From Benincasa hispida (lineage: Eukaryota; Streptophyta; Magnoliopsida; Cucurbitales; Cucurbitaceae): a DNA stretch of 64,000 nucleotides. The stretch spans positions 23,845,512 to 23,909,511 of the forward strand of contig NC_052352.1 in NCBI RefSeq assembly GCF_009727055.1. Reading direction: 5' to 3'. This document shows, one piece after another, positions 13,000-25,548 of this stretch (positions are counted from its first letter, which is position 1; the number at the start of each line of letters is the position of its first letter). A model generated the notes under the pieces. It worked only from the letters and a program-made list of their open reading frames with translations. It was not told the origin of the DNA and made no database searches. The position numbers and the translations under genes were made by a program.

Positions 13000-14600
13000 G
13001 TGTTTCTAAAACACTTTTCGAGGGAATTATGTTCAAAATATACACAACAGTCTCTACTGCATGTCCCCAAAAAGAACTAGGTAATTAAGCATAACTCATC
13101 ATTGAACGAACCATGTCCAACAGGATTCTATTTCTCCTTTATGCTACACCATTATGTTGAGGTGTATCAGGTGTTGTGAGTAGAGATTGAATTCCATGTT
13201 CTGTCAAATAATTCTGGAATTTTAAGTTCATATGTTCACCACCTCGATCTAATTAGAGTGTTTTAATCTTTTTACCTAATTGGTTCTCAACCTCTGCCTT
13301 ATATTCCTTGAACTTTTCAAGTGTTTCATACTTATGGTGCATTAGGTAAGCCATATCTTAAATAATCATCTATAAAGCTGATGAAATATTCATACCCTCC
13401 TCAGGCTTTAACATTCATCGGACCACAGAGGTCTGAATGCACTAGCTCTAAGGGTTCTTTAGCTCTAAAATTTTTTCCTGTAAAAGATATTTTGGTCATC
13501 GTACCCCCAAGACAAGACGCACATGGTGATAGAGAGTTATCTTCTAACTGATTTAGAAGTCTACTCTTAATTAATCTCTCAATCCTATTGAGATCAGTAT
13601 GACCCAGTCTTAAGTGCCAAAGATAAGCATTAGAAGAAAATTTTCCATTTTTTGTTTTGAGTTTAGCTGTTTTAAATATCTCAATATTCAAAACAACTTT
13701 TGTCTCAGTCGGTTTTAACACATATAAGTTATTTTTCAGTTTTGTAGAATATGTTTTAATACCTTTTGAAATAGTGAACACTTCATTATATTCAAAAGAA
13801 ACTTTATGCTTCTATTCTAGCAAACATGAGATAGATATTAAATTCCTTCTCATTGATGGAATGTAATAAACATTTTCAAGTAAAATGAATCTATCTTTAA
13901 GAAATAACTTCATATCTCCCACTACTTTAGCTGAAACAACCTCCTCGGTCCTTATCTTAAAAGTTGTTTTGTCTTCTGTAAGTTATCTCCATGAACTAGT
14001 TTCCTAAGCGAAAGCACAAATATGATTAGCGGCACCCGAATCTAATATCCAGGTTAATTCAACATTTTTCACTAAACATGTCTCAATGACAAATAAATCA
14101 TATTCACTTTGTTGTACTTTCTGTGTTTCCTCATCTAAGACATTCGTGTTTATCACTTTTAACATATTTAGAACATGTTATTTAATAGAAGTTCTATCAT
14201 TTATGTCATAGTTATAAACTTCTTCGATCAATATCGTTCCTGACACATTGACTAAATAATGTTTGTAACGAATCCATGATTTCTTCAACATAAGCCATGT
14301 TCTCAAATTTCTTAGCTAGTATATCAGATATATTTCCTAAGATAAGGATTCAGGCCTTTTTATTTACCTTAATCCATCTATCATACGTATTCCAAACTTT
14401 TTGGTTTGTTGATAAATTGGGAAATTAAGGACATTCTTCTGTTAAAACAAATTTCAAATCATCATCCGCTAATATTACATTTATGTTCGATTTCCATGTT
14501 GAATAATCATAACCGTTAAATATATTGGAAACGTGTAATATTCAAGACTTCAACATGTTGAAATTATAAACAAATTCTAATTAGTAAATTGCTTTTAAAT
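13000..14600 (-). pseudogene. Copia element B: gag, protease, integrase remnant
   Basis: The gag core is at about 14555-14170 (YSTWKSNINVILADDDLKF, a retrotransposon gag of the UBN2/DUF4219 kind) with internal stops. An aspartic protease core LDSGAANH lies at about 14050. A GAG-pre-integrase and HHCC zinc region follow in an open stretch at 13781-13401 (YLWHLRLGH, later CASC, then ELVHSDLCGPM). The rest of integrase toward 12950 is frameshifted. The order fits Ty1/Copia. Confidence 0.85.
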
Positions 14601-16507
14601 CCTATTTTAGTTTTAGCACAAGTAATAATGTACTCAAATTATTTATTTGCAATGATACTTTAGTGAGTCAGAATAGATGCTTGGCGCAGTCAAATACTCC
14701 TTCACTGAAGCAAGACATTATTGATTAAACACTAACTTCATAATAACTCTTATTCCTATAGTTATTTAGTTATCGTTTTTGGTCAAGCACTTACTAACAT
14801 TTAGTAACTCTTGTAAGTGTAACCCTCCATTTTCAGACTTCAGAGGTTGGCCTCAACGATGCTATCGAATTGGAGAGTCAAGGTTGGGAATGGACCTAAG
14901 AAATCCTATCCATTTTTGGAGTTTGAGTTATTCTGAATCCCATGTTACAACCCTCCGAGGGGATAACCGCCATAAAACGACTAGCTTATGTCGCATAAAA
15001 ATGACAAGCAAGTGCAACATAGGAATCTCACGATCCAAACTAATGGAAGAGACCGCATGATACGGTGAAACACATTATTCACCCACTTACTATGAACGAA
15101 TTTCCCTATTCATCTTTCTATTGACTCATGCAAACACTTTCCGAATGGAGGTCACTCCTACGGTGACACGAAGTCGAGCATGAGTCTCATGTTTACGTGA
15201 ATTTTATTAATTTCCCATTGAAGTGTTTTATTTGTTTTAGGTAAACATTTACTTAGGTATATTCCAGCTAATAAAACTACCTAAGTCTAAGTGATTATCT
15301 AAGTATAATGTTTATATTTGGATTTTAATCTATGATGTCTAGGTGATAAAATAGATTTAAAACCTCACATTGCTCACGCATGCTCATAAAATCGAGTTAA
15401 CAACGCTCAATTATTTGGTTATAATCCCCAAGTAGGAGGCATTCCATAAACCGTCAACTTAAATACCTCCAACCATAGACAGGATTATAGACCGATTGAG
15501 TTTATAATCAAATTTTATAAGATAACGACCTATTTTAACTATTAAAAGATGTTGTTATTTGTTAACTAGGTGAGCATGCATTTTATCTTTGTTATGGATT
15601 GTAAATGCCCAATCTAATTTTATAACAACTTATAAAACTTATAGACATGTTTTTTATCCATAACAAACATCAAGAATTTTCAGGATTTAATATAACACTT
15701 TATGTTAAATACTTGAAACCCTAAAACATGCATACTATATATTATAATTCTTTATAACATACTTTCAATGCATGCTACATACTTCCTATGGTGAGATTTT
15801 AAATCTACATGGCATACTATATACACATACAAGATTTATTTAATTATAATATGCATTCACAAAGCATAAATAATTAAATATACACTGATATGGACCAGTT
15901 TTGGCATTTCAAGCAAGCAATTAGCTTAAATTATTACAATAATAATAAAAACGGGCTCCAAAAGACTCAAAAATACTATTGAATTGCTCGACCTGACTCG
16001 ACTTGAACCCGAACCGCTCGAGTCGGACCTCCAAAGCATCAAAATGGGTTGAACCAGTCAAAATCGGTCCTCCTAGACCCGAACCGGCCAAATCGGTTCA
16101 CTTGATTCGCTGGTCGGGTCGCGTGCACACTTTCTGGGCTAGGATGAACAACGTTACAATGCCTCGAACTCTTGAAGAATAGCGTTGCAACACTCTGTGG
16201 GCAGCGTTGCAACGCTACCTGGCAGTGGCTTCAAAGTTGAGTTTTTGTGGTTGACCTCTCTTGCTACTTTCTTCAATTTTAACCTAATTACAACTCTATT
16301 GACTCTAACAAATTTACAAACTCTTAATCACACATTAAGGCCCAGAAACAAAGAGCCAATTATAACAATTAACATTTAATTAAAGAGAATTTAAATGCCA
16401 AAACTGAAATTATCTATACCAGAAATCATTTTCATACAACCTATGAAAATCACCCACCAAGCTAAAATTAACACGAATTGAGTGCATAAATCATGCTCGA
16501 ATACTAA
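14601..16507 (-). other. 5' leader of Copia element B
   Basis: About 1.9 kb between the 5' LTR and gag, without a convincing coding region. It includes a GC-richer patch (15960-16240) with repeated 'cgaaccg' and 'gcgttgcaac' words. The short open frames in it show no domain. A long untranslated leader is the simplest reading; a captured host fragment cannot be excluded. Confidence 0.55.
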
Positions 16508-17059
16508 TGATGGAATTAGCATGCAATCAGCGGAAGAAATTAGGATTATTAAGCACTCTAATTCAACAATTTTAGCATCTAAATAAGTATGTTCATAGAA
16601 TGAAAAGAGCATTTCAGAAATTACCTTTGAAGACTTAAAAAATTCTTCAAATTAAGCTTGAATCTCCTCAGCAAAACATTGTAGACCACCACTTGATATT
16701 TCCTACTATTCTCTAGAACTTTAGATTGGATTGTGGGATCTAAAATGAATAATAATTTAGGAAATTTTTTAGAGGAGAAAACCGATTTTTGTATTTTTAG
16801 TGAATAACCTTTCTTCTTCCAAAAATCAGCAAAACTTAGCTGCATGTCCTCATCTCAACACCAAAGCTGAGTTTTTGGTCCACTTCACTCATGCAATCAC
16901 ATTGCAAAGTTGACAACTCAAAGGCATAAAAGCAAGTAGAATTTTGGTGGAATTAAGTGTTTAACGTGGGGTAAATCTACTAAGTGGATTTTCTCATAAT
17001 TTTATATTAAATTCAAAATTCAATTTATAAATTTTGAAATCTTAATTTCAAAATTATTA

Positions 17060-17112
<53 letters not shown>

Positions 17113-18478
17113 CCAATAATTAAAATATAGAATTTTATTAATTTTAAATAAAACTAATTCTTAAGAACTAATTAAACTATTAATTAATCAAATTTAATTT
17201 AGTATCAAATATTAAATTTAACACAAATTCCAAAAACATAAATCTTTATTTATGTATTTAATATTGAAATTGAATTTAATATTATTTCCAATTCTCCAAT
17301 TTCGTTTAATACGATAATATAATGTGTAATTATATTGTATATAACTACTACCTCCCTTAATTCTAATTTAAATGTTTCAAATTAAATCATCACTCCATAT
17401 AAGGTTTAATTTGTTTGTGAGCTAGTAAGAGGACCTGATGGACCTACATCATGAGCTCCAAACGATCCGAGATTAATTGGATAACTATTTAAACTGAATT
17501 AATCAACATTCGTTAACTATCGGGTCACTCCACTAGAGCCCAATAGTTGCATTCCCTTCACTGTAGATATATTTCTGTCAACTTGATTTAACTATATCAG
17601 TAAGTCGACCTTCACATGTTGTTCGTAATAACGGCTGGGTCAAATGTTGTTTTACCCCCGAAATTACATTTTACTCCTTAAGTCCTATGGATCCTCTAAT
17701 GAACAATTGATTTTTGTGATCCAATCACCAAACCTAGTCCCTCTCGGGCCAATGAGAGGGTGGGTGCCTTTTATTCAAGACCTGGAATTAACACTTAAGA
17801 GAACAACCTTTCTACTATCCTAAAAGCGGGTAAGAGTGAATTCCGTCTTGCACCCTATGTCCTCAGCTATCTATCGATCTTGCCCCTGAAATAGGAGGCT
17901 TATTGAGCCAGCGCTGTTGAGCCAACCTTCACTTATGCATATCTAAGGATAATCCTAAATAAACATGAGTTCATAGTTAGCTCATGATTAAGGTCAAGTT
18001 ACCTAGGTTATCAATTTGAAATAGTCTATCTTAAATAGTTAACAGCTTTATAAAGTAAGAGCGACTTATTTCTTGGTTCGGTCTTATACAAACTCTTTGC
18101 ATAGGACACCCCGACTCGCATGTCTCCATATGAACAATTCAGGATCACATTGTTTGTACTAAATATAAAGTGGATCGCATCCGAAAGTGTTACCAGAATA
18201 AGGTAGCCAACCTTATTCGTATACTATAAACCGTTTGGTTATCTACTTGAACTTGGTCCATTTTTATATCTCCACATAAAGTCCAAGTACTCATGTGATA
18301 GCCATAGATCTTAGTTTATTATATTTAGTTTTTACAAGTGCAATTTATATATTCAATAACATATTTATTGAATAAACCTTAATAACATCTTTATTGAATA
18401 AACCTCAATAACATCTTTATTGCAAATAGAATATACTTAATATTACAAACTGCAAGTTTTAGGACATAAAACCCAACA
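16508..18478 (-). repeat. 5' LTR of Copia element B
   Basis: This LTR is 1971 bp, partner of 8934-10859. The main length difference comes from the (TA)n run, which is longer here (about 17054-17110). The outer end is ..acataaaacccaaca at 18478, and the sequence of element A resumes at 18479. Confidence 0.85.
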
Positions 18479-19265
18479 GATGAAGCTACTGGTTGAGTCT
18501 CTTCAAGATCCAAGTCTCGAGCGTCTTCTTTGCCACCCATGTCAACTAGTAATGGATTGTGGTTTTCATTTGTTGCATCCATTTCCACAATTCTGCTTCA
18601 TTAAACTTGACATTTCGACTAATAATAACTTTTTTACTCATAGGGTTGTATAATCTATAAGCCTTGGAGTTCTCATTGTACCTGACAAAAATGCACTTTT
18701 TTTATTTATCTTCTAGCTTACCTCTTTTCCCATCTGAAATATGAGAGTAAGAAATACACCCAAATACTCTTAGGTGACTAATAGTTGGCTTTAATCCGCT
18801 CCATGCTTCTTGAAGAGTAATACCTTGCACACTTTTAGTTGAAGCTCGATTTAACAAATAAACTATACAAGTTATTACATCTCTCAAAAATTGATATGGA
18901 AGTTTCTTGGCCTTCAACATACTTCTTTCAAGTTTCATTATTATTCTGTTTTTTCTCTCCACAACTCCATTTTTTTAGGAGTTCTTTGAACAATCTTCTG
19001 ATGCTTGATTCCATTTTCCTTCAAGAAATTTGCAAAAATAATATATTCTCCTCCATATATGAATGCAATGTTTTCAATCTCAGGTTACTTTCATTTTCAA
19101 CCATTGCTTCGAATGTCTTGAAACATTCAAAAGTGTCGCTCTTTTCTTTTAGAAGATAAATCCATGTTTTTTTTACTATAATCATCGATAAATATGAGAA
19201 AATAACGATTACCTCCATGTGCAGTAGTTCTCATGGGTCCACATAGTGAATTTGAAATGATTTCA
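18479..19265 (-). pseudogene. Copia element A: integrase part, upstream of B
   Basis: Minus-strand integrase catalytic region. From 19260 downward the pieces are LCGPMRTTAHGGNRYF, KTWIYLLKEKSDTFECFKTF, then ERKNRIIMKLERSMLKAKKL and HLRVFGCISYSHI (18962-18702), then the acidic linker that precedes reverse transcriptase. The break with the other half at 8933 is exactly where element B sits. Removing B and one copy of the 5-bp duplication leaves the frame open across the junction. Upstream of 19265 the element is lost: gag, protease and the 5' LTR are absent and a different LTR fragment abuts. Confidence 0.85.
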
Positions 19266-19269
19266 ATTT

Positions 19270-19850
19270 GAAGTGTTCAATGAAATTCAATTTGAAATGA
19301 TCAAAATTGATTTTAGGATTTTTCAATTTGAAGTGTTCAAATTGTAATTAGGATTTGTATAATTATATTCCATATAATTAACATTTAATGTATCAAAAGT
19401 AAAGAAATTGAAGAGTTTATAATATTTAAATATTAATTATATGAATAGGATTCATGTATGAATTAGGTGTTTGATTAGTTCAATATTTGATATCAAATTA
19501 TTACTTAATTAATTAAATTTTTTTTAATTAATTAATAATCAAATTAATTTTCAATTTTTAAATTCAATTTTAAAAATTGCATTTGGTATTTGTTTAATTT
19601 TGAATTAAAATAATAGAAATTGAAAATTATATAATGTTAGTGGAAAAATCTACAAAACTTGGTGGTTCACTATAAATTTGGAGCTGAGAATTCGTGAGGA
19701 GCAACTTGGAACGGGAGGAATTCTTCAAGGGTATGTTTTCAATGGAACCCTTTTCTGTTTGTTTTTGCATGCTTTTAGAACTCAAATTAAATGTAATTAG
19801 AGTGTTTATTGATTATGAATGCCTCCATTGCATGCATATAAATTCCATCA
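19270..19850 (+). repeat. Truncated LTR, plus orientation
   Basis: AT-rich sequence resembling the plus-orientation solo LTR at 2513-4436 (shared 'attaattatatgaat' then 'ggattcatgta', near 19430 and 3700). It ends 'catataaattccatca', the same terminus as the outer ends of the element B LTRs. The left end is missing and abuts the broken integrase of element A near 19268. The right end touches the Ulp1-like remnant. Homology was judged by eye. Confidence 0.55.
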
Positions 19851-21382
19851 GATGTCGCTCATCCCACCTATTGATACTGATACCACTGCTGCGACTACCT
19901 CTCATATTCCCATCCCCCCTGTAGAGCCTCTAAATACCACCACTACACCTACTCTCATCCCCCCTATAGAGCCCAATACCACAACATCACCCACTGGCAT
20001 CCAACCTATAGAGGCAGACGTCCCATATACACAGTCTGACGTGTCCTCACCCACTGACATCTCACATCCAGAGGCCGATACGTTTGACTTACTCACCTTG
20101 CCACATACAAAGGCCAACACTTTTGACATCCAGAGGCCGACACTTTTAATATTGTTACGACCATGCAAGAAGTTACATTCATGAGTAATTTATTAATCGA
20201 AAATCTTTACTTATATTTCGTGATTCGAAATTATATTTTTTTATATTTCTTGATGAGTAATTTTTTGTTATCTGTTTATATAGGAATCTTGAAGAATTAG
20301 TTGTAAGAGGAAAGGTGTTGATAAATATATACCTTCAGCTCAAATAAAGAAGAAAATAACAAAATATGTGGATTCTAGGGTATACCTTCTGTCTGAAAAG
20401 GTTAAGTATCCTCTCTCGGGCGTGCCTACGTCATTATTCAAAGAGATTGTCGGGTACAATGTAGCACATGATGTTCCACTTAATATCTTTACAGAAATGA
20501 TGGGTTAGATCACCGATGAGAATACAAATAACGAGGTTCAAGAGAATTCCTTTAAGCCACGATGGAATCAAATTTTCAAGGAATTGATTGAACCAAGTTC
20601 GTTGGTTGAGTGCGATGTAAGTTTCCTAGTCTTGACTTTTTTACAATTGGATGTCTTGTACTTTGGATGACATAGTAATTATTTGTGCAGACCATAAAAT
20701 ACTCAATTTCATTTTATGAAAGAAAAGTTTTATAACTGACCTGACATGTGCATGCACAAGTTCACCATCTTGCCAATTGGAGTAACGGTAAACTTTGATA
20801 TATTTTGTTGTGCAAAGTCATTTTACTATGATATATTTCATTAGTTAACTTCTCATTTTATTTTGCAGAGTCTCCTTAATACTCATAGCGGGGTATTTAA
20901 AGGAATAAAGAATAAGCATAAACTAGAGGCTGCCCTAATATAGGAGGATGAAGGCACGTTCAAGGACTACATCACCGGTAAATTTGATGTCAAATGGGAA
21001 GATGTGAATTTCGTGTATACGACAATGAACATCAGTGAGCACTGGATGGTCTTTGCATTGGACATTAATAGAGGCCATATATTCGTGCTCAATTTACTAC
21101 CATCACACACACCAATGACGAAGTTGGGGACTTGGCTGGAGCTATTGACTATCACAACACATCCCTACTTAATTACTGTGATGTGGAACATTTAAAGCCG
21201 GACCTATCCATATCTCGTTGGAAAATCACCCTCACTTATCAGCACCAACATATAGCACGGGTCACTTAATTGTGGCATTTTTGCAGTAAAATTACTAGAA
21301 CATCTGGTGACTGGTATTGATCCTTCCGTAATCACTCAGGAGAGAATGAGTGAATATAGGATGCAGTTAGTGTGTCAGTTGT
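19851..21382 (+). pseudogene. Ulp1/C48-like protease in a Mutator element
   Basis: Three parts are visible. First, a Pro/Thr-rich disordered segment with repeated 'PIEP/PIEA' units (19851-20184). Second, an exon at about 20300-20615 beginning CKRKGVDKYIPS, ending at a gtaagt donor, with an in-frame stop at about 20507. Third, after a ..ttttgcag acceptor near 20869, the protease core: WEDVNFVYTTMNISEHWMVF with the catalytic-type His-Trp at about 21040. After one frameshift comes NCGIFAVKLLEHL with a Cys codon at 21271-21273. The residue before Cys-Gly is Asn, where most family members have Asp. Stops at about 20941 and 21193 and the frame changes show it is dead. It most resembles transposon-borne Ulp1 genes, not the host gene at 27138. 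Confidence 0.75.
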
Positions 21383-21959
21383 AGGCGAACATTCCATATT
21401 TTTTATGTGTATAAAACCTGTATTTTCTATGTTCGTAATCTCTGAATTATTGTATCTCGCATTGGAAATGATGAGGATGCTATGGGGTGTCAACATAGTT
21501 GAGATGTCTGGGTACACCTACTGATCCTCATTTTTCAATTTTCAGTTCATTGGAATAAATTTCCAGTTCAATTTTCAGTTAAAAAAAATGTATATAAAAC
21601 TTCACTAGAATCTGTTACTCATTCTGACTATATAATTTAAATTGCGCGATTTTGAAAGAAAGCGAAACTTTCAGGGAGAGAAACACTTATACAGAGAGTA
21701 ATACATTGAGAGAACGAGATTTTGAGAGAGAGCGAGACTTACATTCTGATGGTATTCATAAGAGTTTGTACATAAGCATGAGTGACATTATAAGAATCTA
21801 TATATAAAACATGAGTTTATGCATGAGTGACATTGTAAGAGTATACATAACAAGAGCATGAGTGACATTCTGAGAGATCGAGACATACAGAGTGAGTACA
21901 TTGAGATAATTAAAATGCCAATTAGGTCTATATTTAGACAATCAACCTCGACCAATATT

Positions 21960-23420
21960 TGAGTCAGTTATGCCATTTTCAGTACGTCACACAGTTGTGA
22001 GTGGTTCACTAAAATTTTGTCGATTATATCCATAATTCTCGCACCTACCACATTTTATTTGTTTGCAAATTCTCCTTTGGATGGTATTTTTCTTACTCTC
22101 CATTGCTCGACTTGTGCCACAAACTTTGGAGGAAGGATAGTCTTTTCTACATATCCAGGAGGTCTCTTCCATTCAGATATGTGCCCGAGTGGATTTATAG
22201 GCTCCGCATATGCAGTCATTAGAGAGTCCATTGTATAAAATCGAATGCAAAGACTTTGGATGGGTATGTTTCGTTCCATGGCGGCCATAATTGCATGCGA
22301 ACATGAGATACCAAGTGAGTCGAATTCCTTACACGTGCATTCCTTCGTGTGAAGATTCACAATATCATCCAATTGATTATCTCATACGTAGATCCGATAA
22401 CAATCAATAGGCTCAACTGATATCGTCTACTCTTATCAGCCTCACTTGCTAATTGGGTTTTACAGTAGTTAGAGTGCAATGTCGTTTGAGATGCCCAGTA
22501 ATTCCTCCGTTTGTAGAACTACGATTGGATCATTCCCCTAATATGTTCAATCAAGTATACTATGGGCAATAGTCGATACTCTTTAGTTAACGAATTGAAA
22601 CACTATGGACTGTTGGACATCATATTGTCATATCTTTGTTCTATTTTGTAAACTCGTGCCCACCTTTGAAGACTTATGTCTTGCAGATATTTCGTGACAA
22701 CACCATCTCAACAACTACAAAGTTCGTCCCATTTTATCTGGAACTCTATCACGCGAAATGTCCTTGCTGCATCTTTAAACATCCCAACGATCGTACTGTC
22801 CTTAAAGTTTGTAATAATATTCTATTCTATGTGCCACGTGCACAATCCATGAAATATCGTGGGAAAAAAATGCACGAATAGCATTGCTGATAGATACCAT
22901 CCAATTGGACACAAATACCATATTATCGGGTTCTTCGATAGTGCATTTTAAATTTGACATAAATCATTTTCATGATCGATCGGTTTCATTGTCCACTATT
23001 GCATATGCTAGTGGGTATAATTGATTGTTCTCGTTCATAGAAACTGCAACCAACATGGTTCCTTTGTACTTTCCTTTCAAGTGCGACCCATCAACAATTA
23101 TCACATGCCGATATTTTGCGAAACCTCTAATACAAGGCCCTAATGCCACAAACATATACTTGTAATGCACATCATATTCAAGTTCAATCTTAAACACTGT
23201 ATCCAGATTCTTTATTTTTAATGCTTCCCCATAAGCATGTAGTATGACATATGAGTATTCTGGAGTGCATCTAGTAAGATCATATGCGGCTTCCCTTGCA
23301 CGCCACGCTTTATCGTAACTTATGTTCACGCCATAATTTCTCCTCATATCCTCAATGATATGACGGAGTTCATAAATACGTCCTATGCGTGTAAACTTAT
23401 CTTTAACCATCTGACCAACA
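21960..23420 (-). pseudogene. MURA-type transposase (Mutator), decayed
   Basis: From 23410 downward an intact N-terminal part of the MULE transposase domain reads to IIVDGSHLKGKYKGTMLVAV, which contains the first catalytic Asp of the DDE core, then LYPLAYAIVDNE. The middle (22960-22400) is broken by frameshifts, but pieces such as RYDNMMSNSP and LLPIVYLIEHIRGMI remain. A SWIM zinc finger follows (22372-22250: CTCKEFDSLGISCSHA), then a degraded CCHC knuckle (KCGRCENYGYNRQNF, near 22040). This is the standard plant MURA order. Multiple stops make it inactive. Confidence 0.88.
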
Positions 23421-23694
23421 ACCGTAGTAGTTGCTTGTCTATGGTCGTGATTCTGAATTCAGATAGAAGGTAATCATAATAAAAATTGGAAAGTAATTAC
23501 AATCATAAGGCTATTAGAAACTACTAACTAATTGACAAAAAAATATAAGGTAATTATATAATAATCAGAAGACAATCAGTATAATGGAAAGTCATTAAAT
23601 AATATAATTATGGATTTACGGCTTCGTAAATGTATTAGATAAGTTTGACAAAAATCAGATAGCAATTGGTATAATAGACCATTAATATTATATT

Positions 23695-25548
23695 TGTTGG
23701 TGTTGATAATCAAAAAGCGGAAGCAATTTGGATCTTAAGCACTCTAATTCCATTAATTTTAGCAACCAAGTAAGCATGTTCACAACAAAATAAAAGGATT
23801 TAAGAAATTGACCTTTGATGAACTCTTCAAATTCCTTCAATTATAGCTTGAATCTCTACTCCAGCAAGTTGTAGACAACCACTCGATTATTCCTACTATC
23901 CTCTTAACCCTTAGATTGGCTTGTGAGATCCAAAATGAGAATCAATTGAAGGAAATTTTGGAGAATTTTCAAATTAACTGTCAAAACCTAAAGAGAACTC
24001 TTTTCCCTCAATTTCTCAAATTGCATGTCTAAAACCAGCAGCTAAAGTTCGATTAGTTTTGATCTCTTTCTTCATGTAGCCTTCTTCCATGAGGTAATGA
24101 CACTCGAACCACTTTTGAGAAGTTTGTGTGGTGTAAGGTGAAGTGGAAGAAGCAGGAAAAGCACATTTTTTCCAATTTTAATTTTAAATGAATTTTAACA
24201 TAAAATTCAAATAAATTTAATTTGAAATAAATTTTCAAAATTTTAAAACTAATTACACAAAATATTAATTCAAAAAATAATATTAAAAAATTAATTCTAA
24301 ATAATTAATTAATTAATTTATCAAAATATTAAATTAATATAACACACCAATTTAAAAAACATGAATCTCTATTCAAGTAATATTTAAAACATATTTAAAT
24401 GTTTTCCACTTCTTCAATTTCGTTTAATTCAATAATTAAACGTTTTAATTATATCATATATAATTAATAATTTCCTTAAAATGAATTTGAACGTTTTCAA
24501 ATTTTCTCATCACACTATTCCTAGGTTTAATCCGTTTGTGAGCTTGTAAGGGGACCTAATGAACCTACAGATCATGAGCTCCAACGATCTGAGATTAATC
24601 GGCTAAACTCTTTAAACCGAACTAATCAACATTCATTAATTACCATATCACTCTATTAAAGCTCAATAGCTACACTTTCCTCACTGTAGATATATTTATG
24701 TCCACTTGAGTTAACCATGATCGGTAAATCGATCATTCATAGGTCGTTCGTATTAACAGCTGGGTCAAATTTTTTCGTTTTTTTTTCCTATAATACATCT
24801 TGCTCTTTAAGTCCTTGCTGATCTTAAATGAACAATTGGTTTATGGTCCTACCAATAAATCGAGTCCCTTTCAGCCAATAGAGAGGGCGGGGCCCTTTTT
24901 TTCAAGATTAGGAGTCAGTACTTAAGGGAAAAACCTATCTGCTAACTCTAAAGTAGGCAGGAGTGAATTCCGTCTTGCAGAACTATGCCTTCAGCTATCT
25001 ATCCGGTCTTACCCCTAAAATGGGAGGTTTAATGAGCGGGGCTGTTGAGTTAGTCTCACCCATGCAAATTAAAAGATAATCCTAAATAAACAGGAGTTCA
25101 TAGTTAGCTCATGATTGAGATCGAGATACCTTAGGTCATTAAATTGAAATAGTCAGTTTTAACACGATGTTATAAAGAAAAAGTAACTATTTCGTGGTCC
25201 GGTCTTATGCAAACATCTTTTGCATAGGATGCCCCCACTCGTATGTCTCTATCAAATACAAAGCGGGTTGTATCCAAAGTGTCCCCAAAATAAGGTACCC
25301 AACCCTATCCTTATACTTATAGACCGTTTAGCTATATACCCAAACTTGATCCTCTTTTTATGTCTCCACATGAGGTTCAAGTATTCATGATATAGCTAGG
25401 GGTTCGTTAGTTTATTGGATTTAATTTTTACAACTGCAAATTACATATTTTATAACAATTTTATTGAATAAACCTTAATAACATCTTTATTGCAAATAGA
25501 ATATGTTTAATTTTACAAATTGCGAGTTTTAGGATATACAACCCAACA
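23695..25548 (-). mobile_element. Solo LTR related to element B
   Basis: About 1.85 kb, matching the minus-orientation LTRs of element B from 'aaaagcggaag' and 'cactctaattcc' at the outer end to 'gcgagttttagg' and 'acccaaca' at 25548. No internal region is present. The flanks ATATT and ATAAT give a 4/5 match for a 5-bp target duplication if the element starts at 23695; a start at 23701 is also possible. The same 'aatcagata'-type tract lies on both sides, so the insertion split that tract. Confidence 0.75.

Larger units (their letters stand above)
8934..18478 (-). mobile_element. Copia element B, full length, nested in A
   Basis: A complete LTR retrotransposon structure about 9.5 kb long. The 3' LTR is at 8934-10859 and the 5' LTR at 16508-18478, both with TG...CA ends. 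A degenerate primer-binding site like the plant initiator-tRNA-Met type ('TAGTATTCGAGC' where 'TGGTATCAGAGC' is usual) sits 1 nt inside the 5' LTR. A polypurine tract 'AAGTGGGAGTT' abuts the 3' LTR (10860-10870). Between them lie gag, protease, integrase, RT and RNase H remnants in the normal Copia order. The flanks read GATAA (left) and GATGA (right), a 4/5 match to a 5-bp target duplication. The LTRs differ by many substitutions and indels, so the insertion is old. Confidence 0.85.

Noticed and set aside
20507..21195. Intact Ulp1-like gene
   Set aside because: In-frame stops at about 20507, 20941 and 21193 and at least one frameshift before the Cys box.
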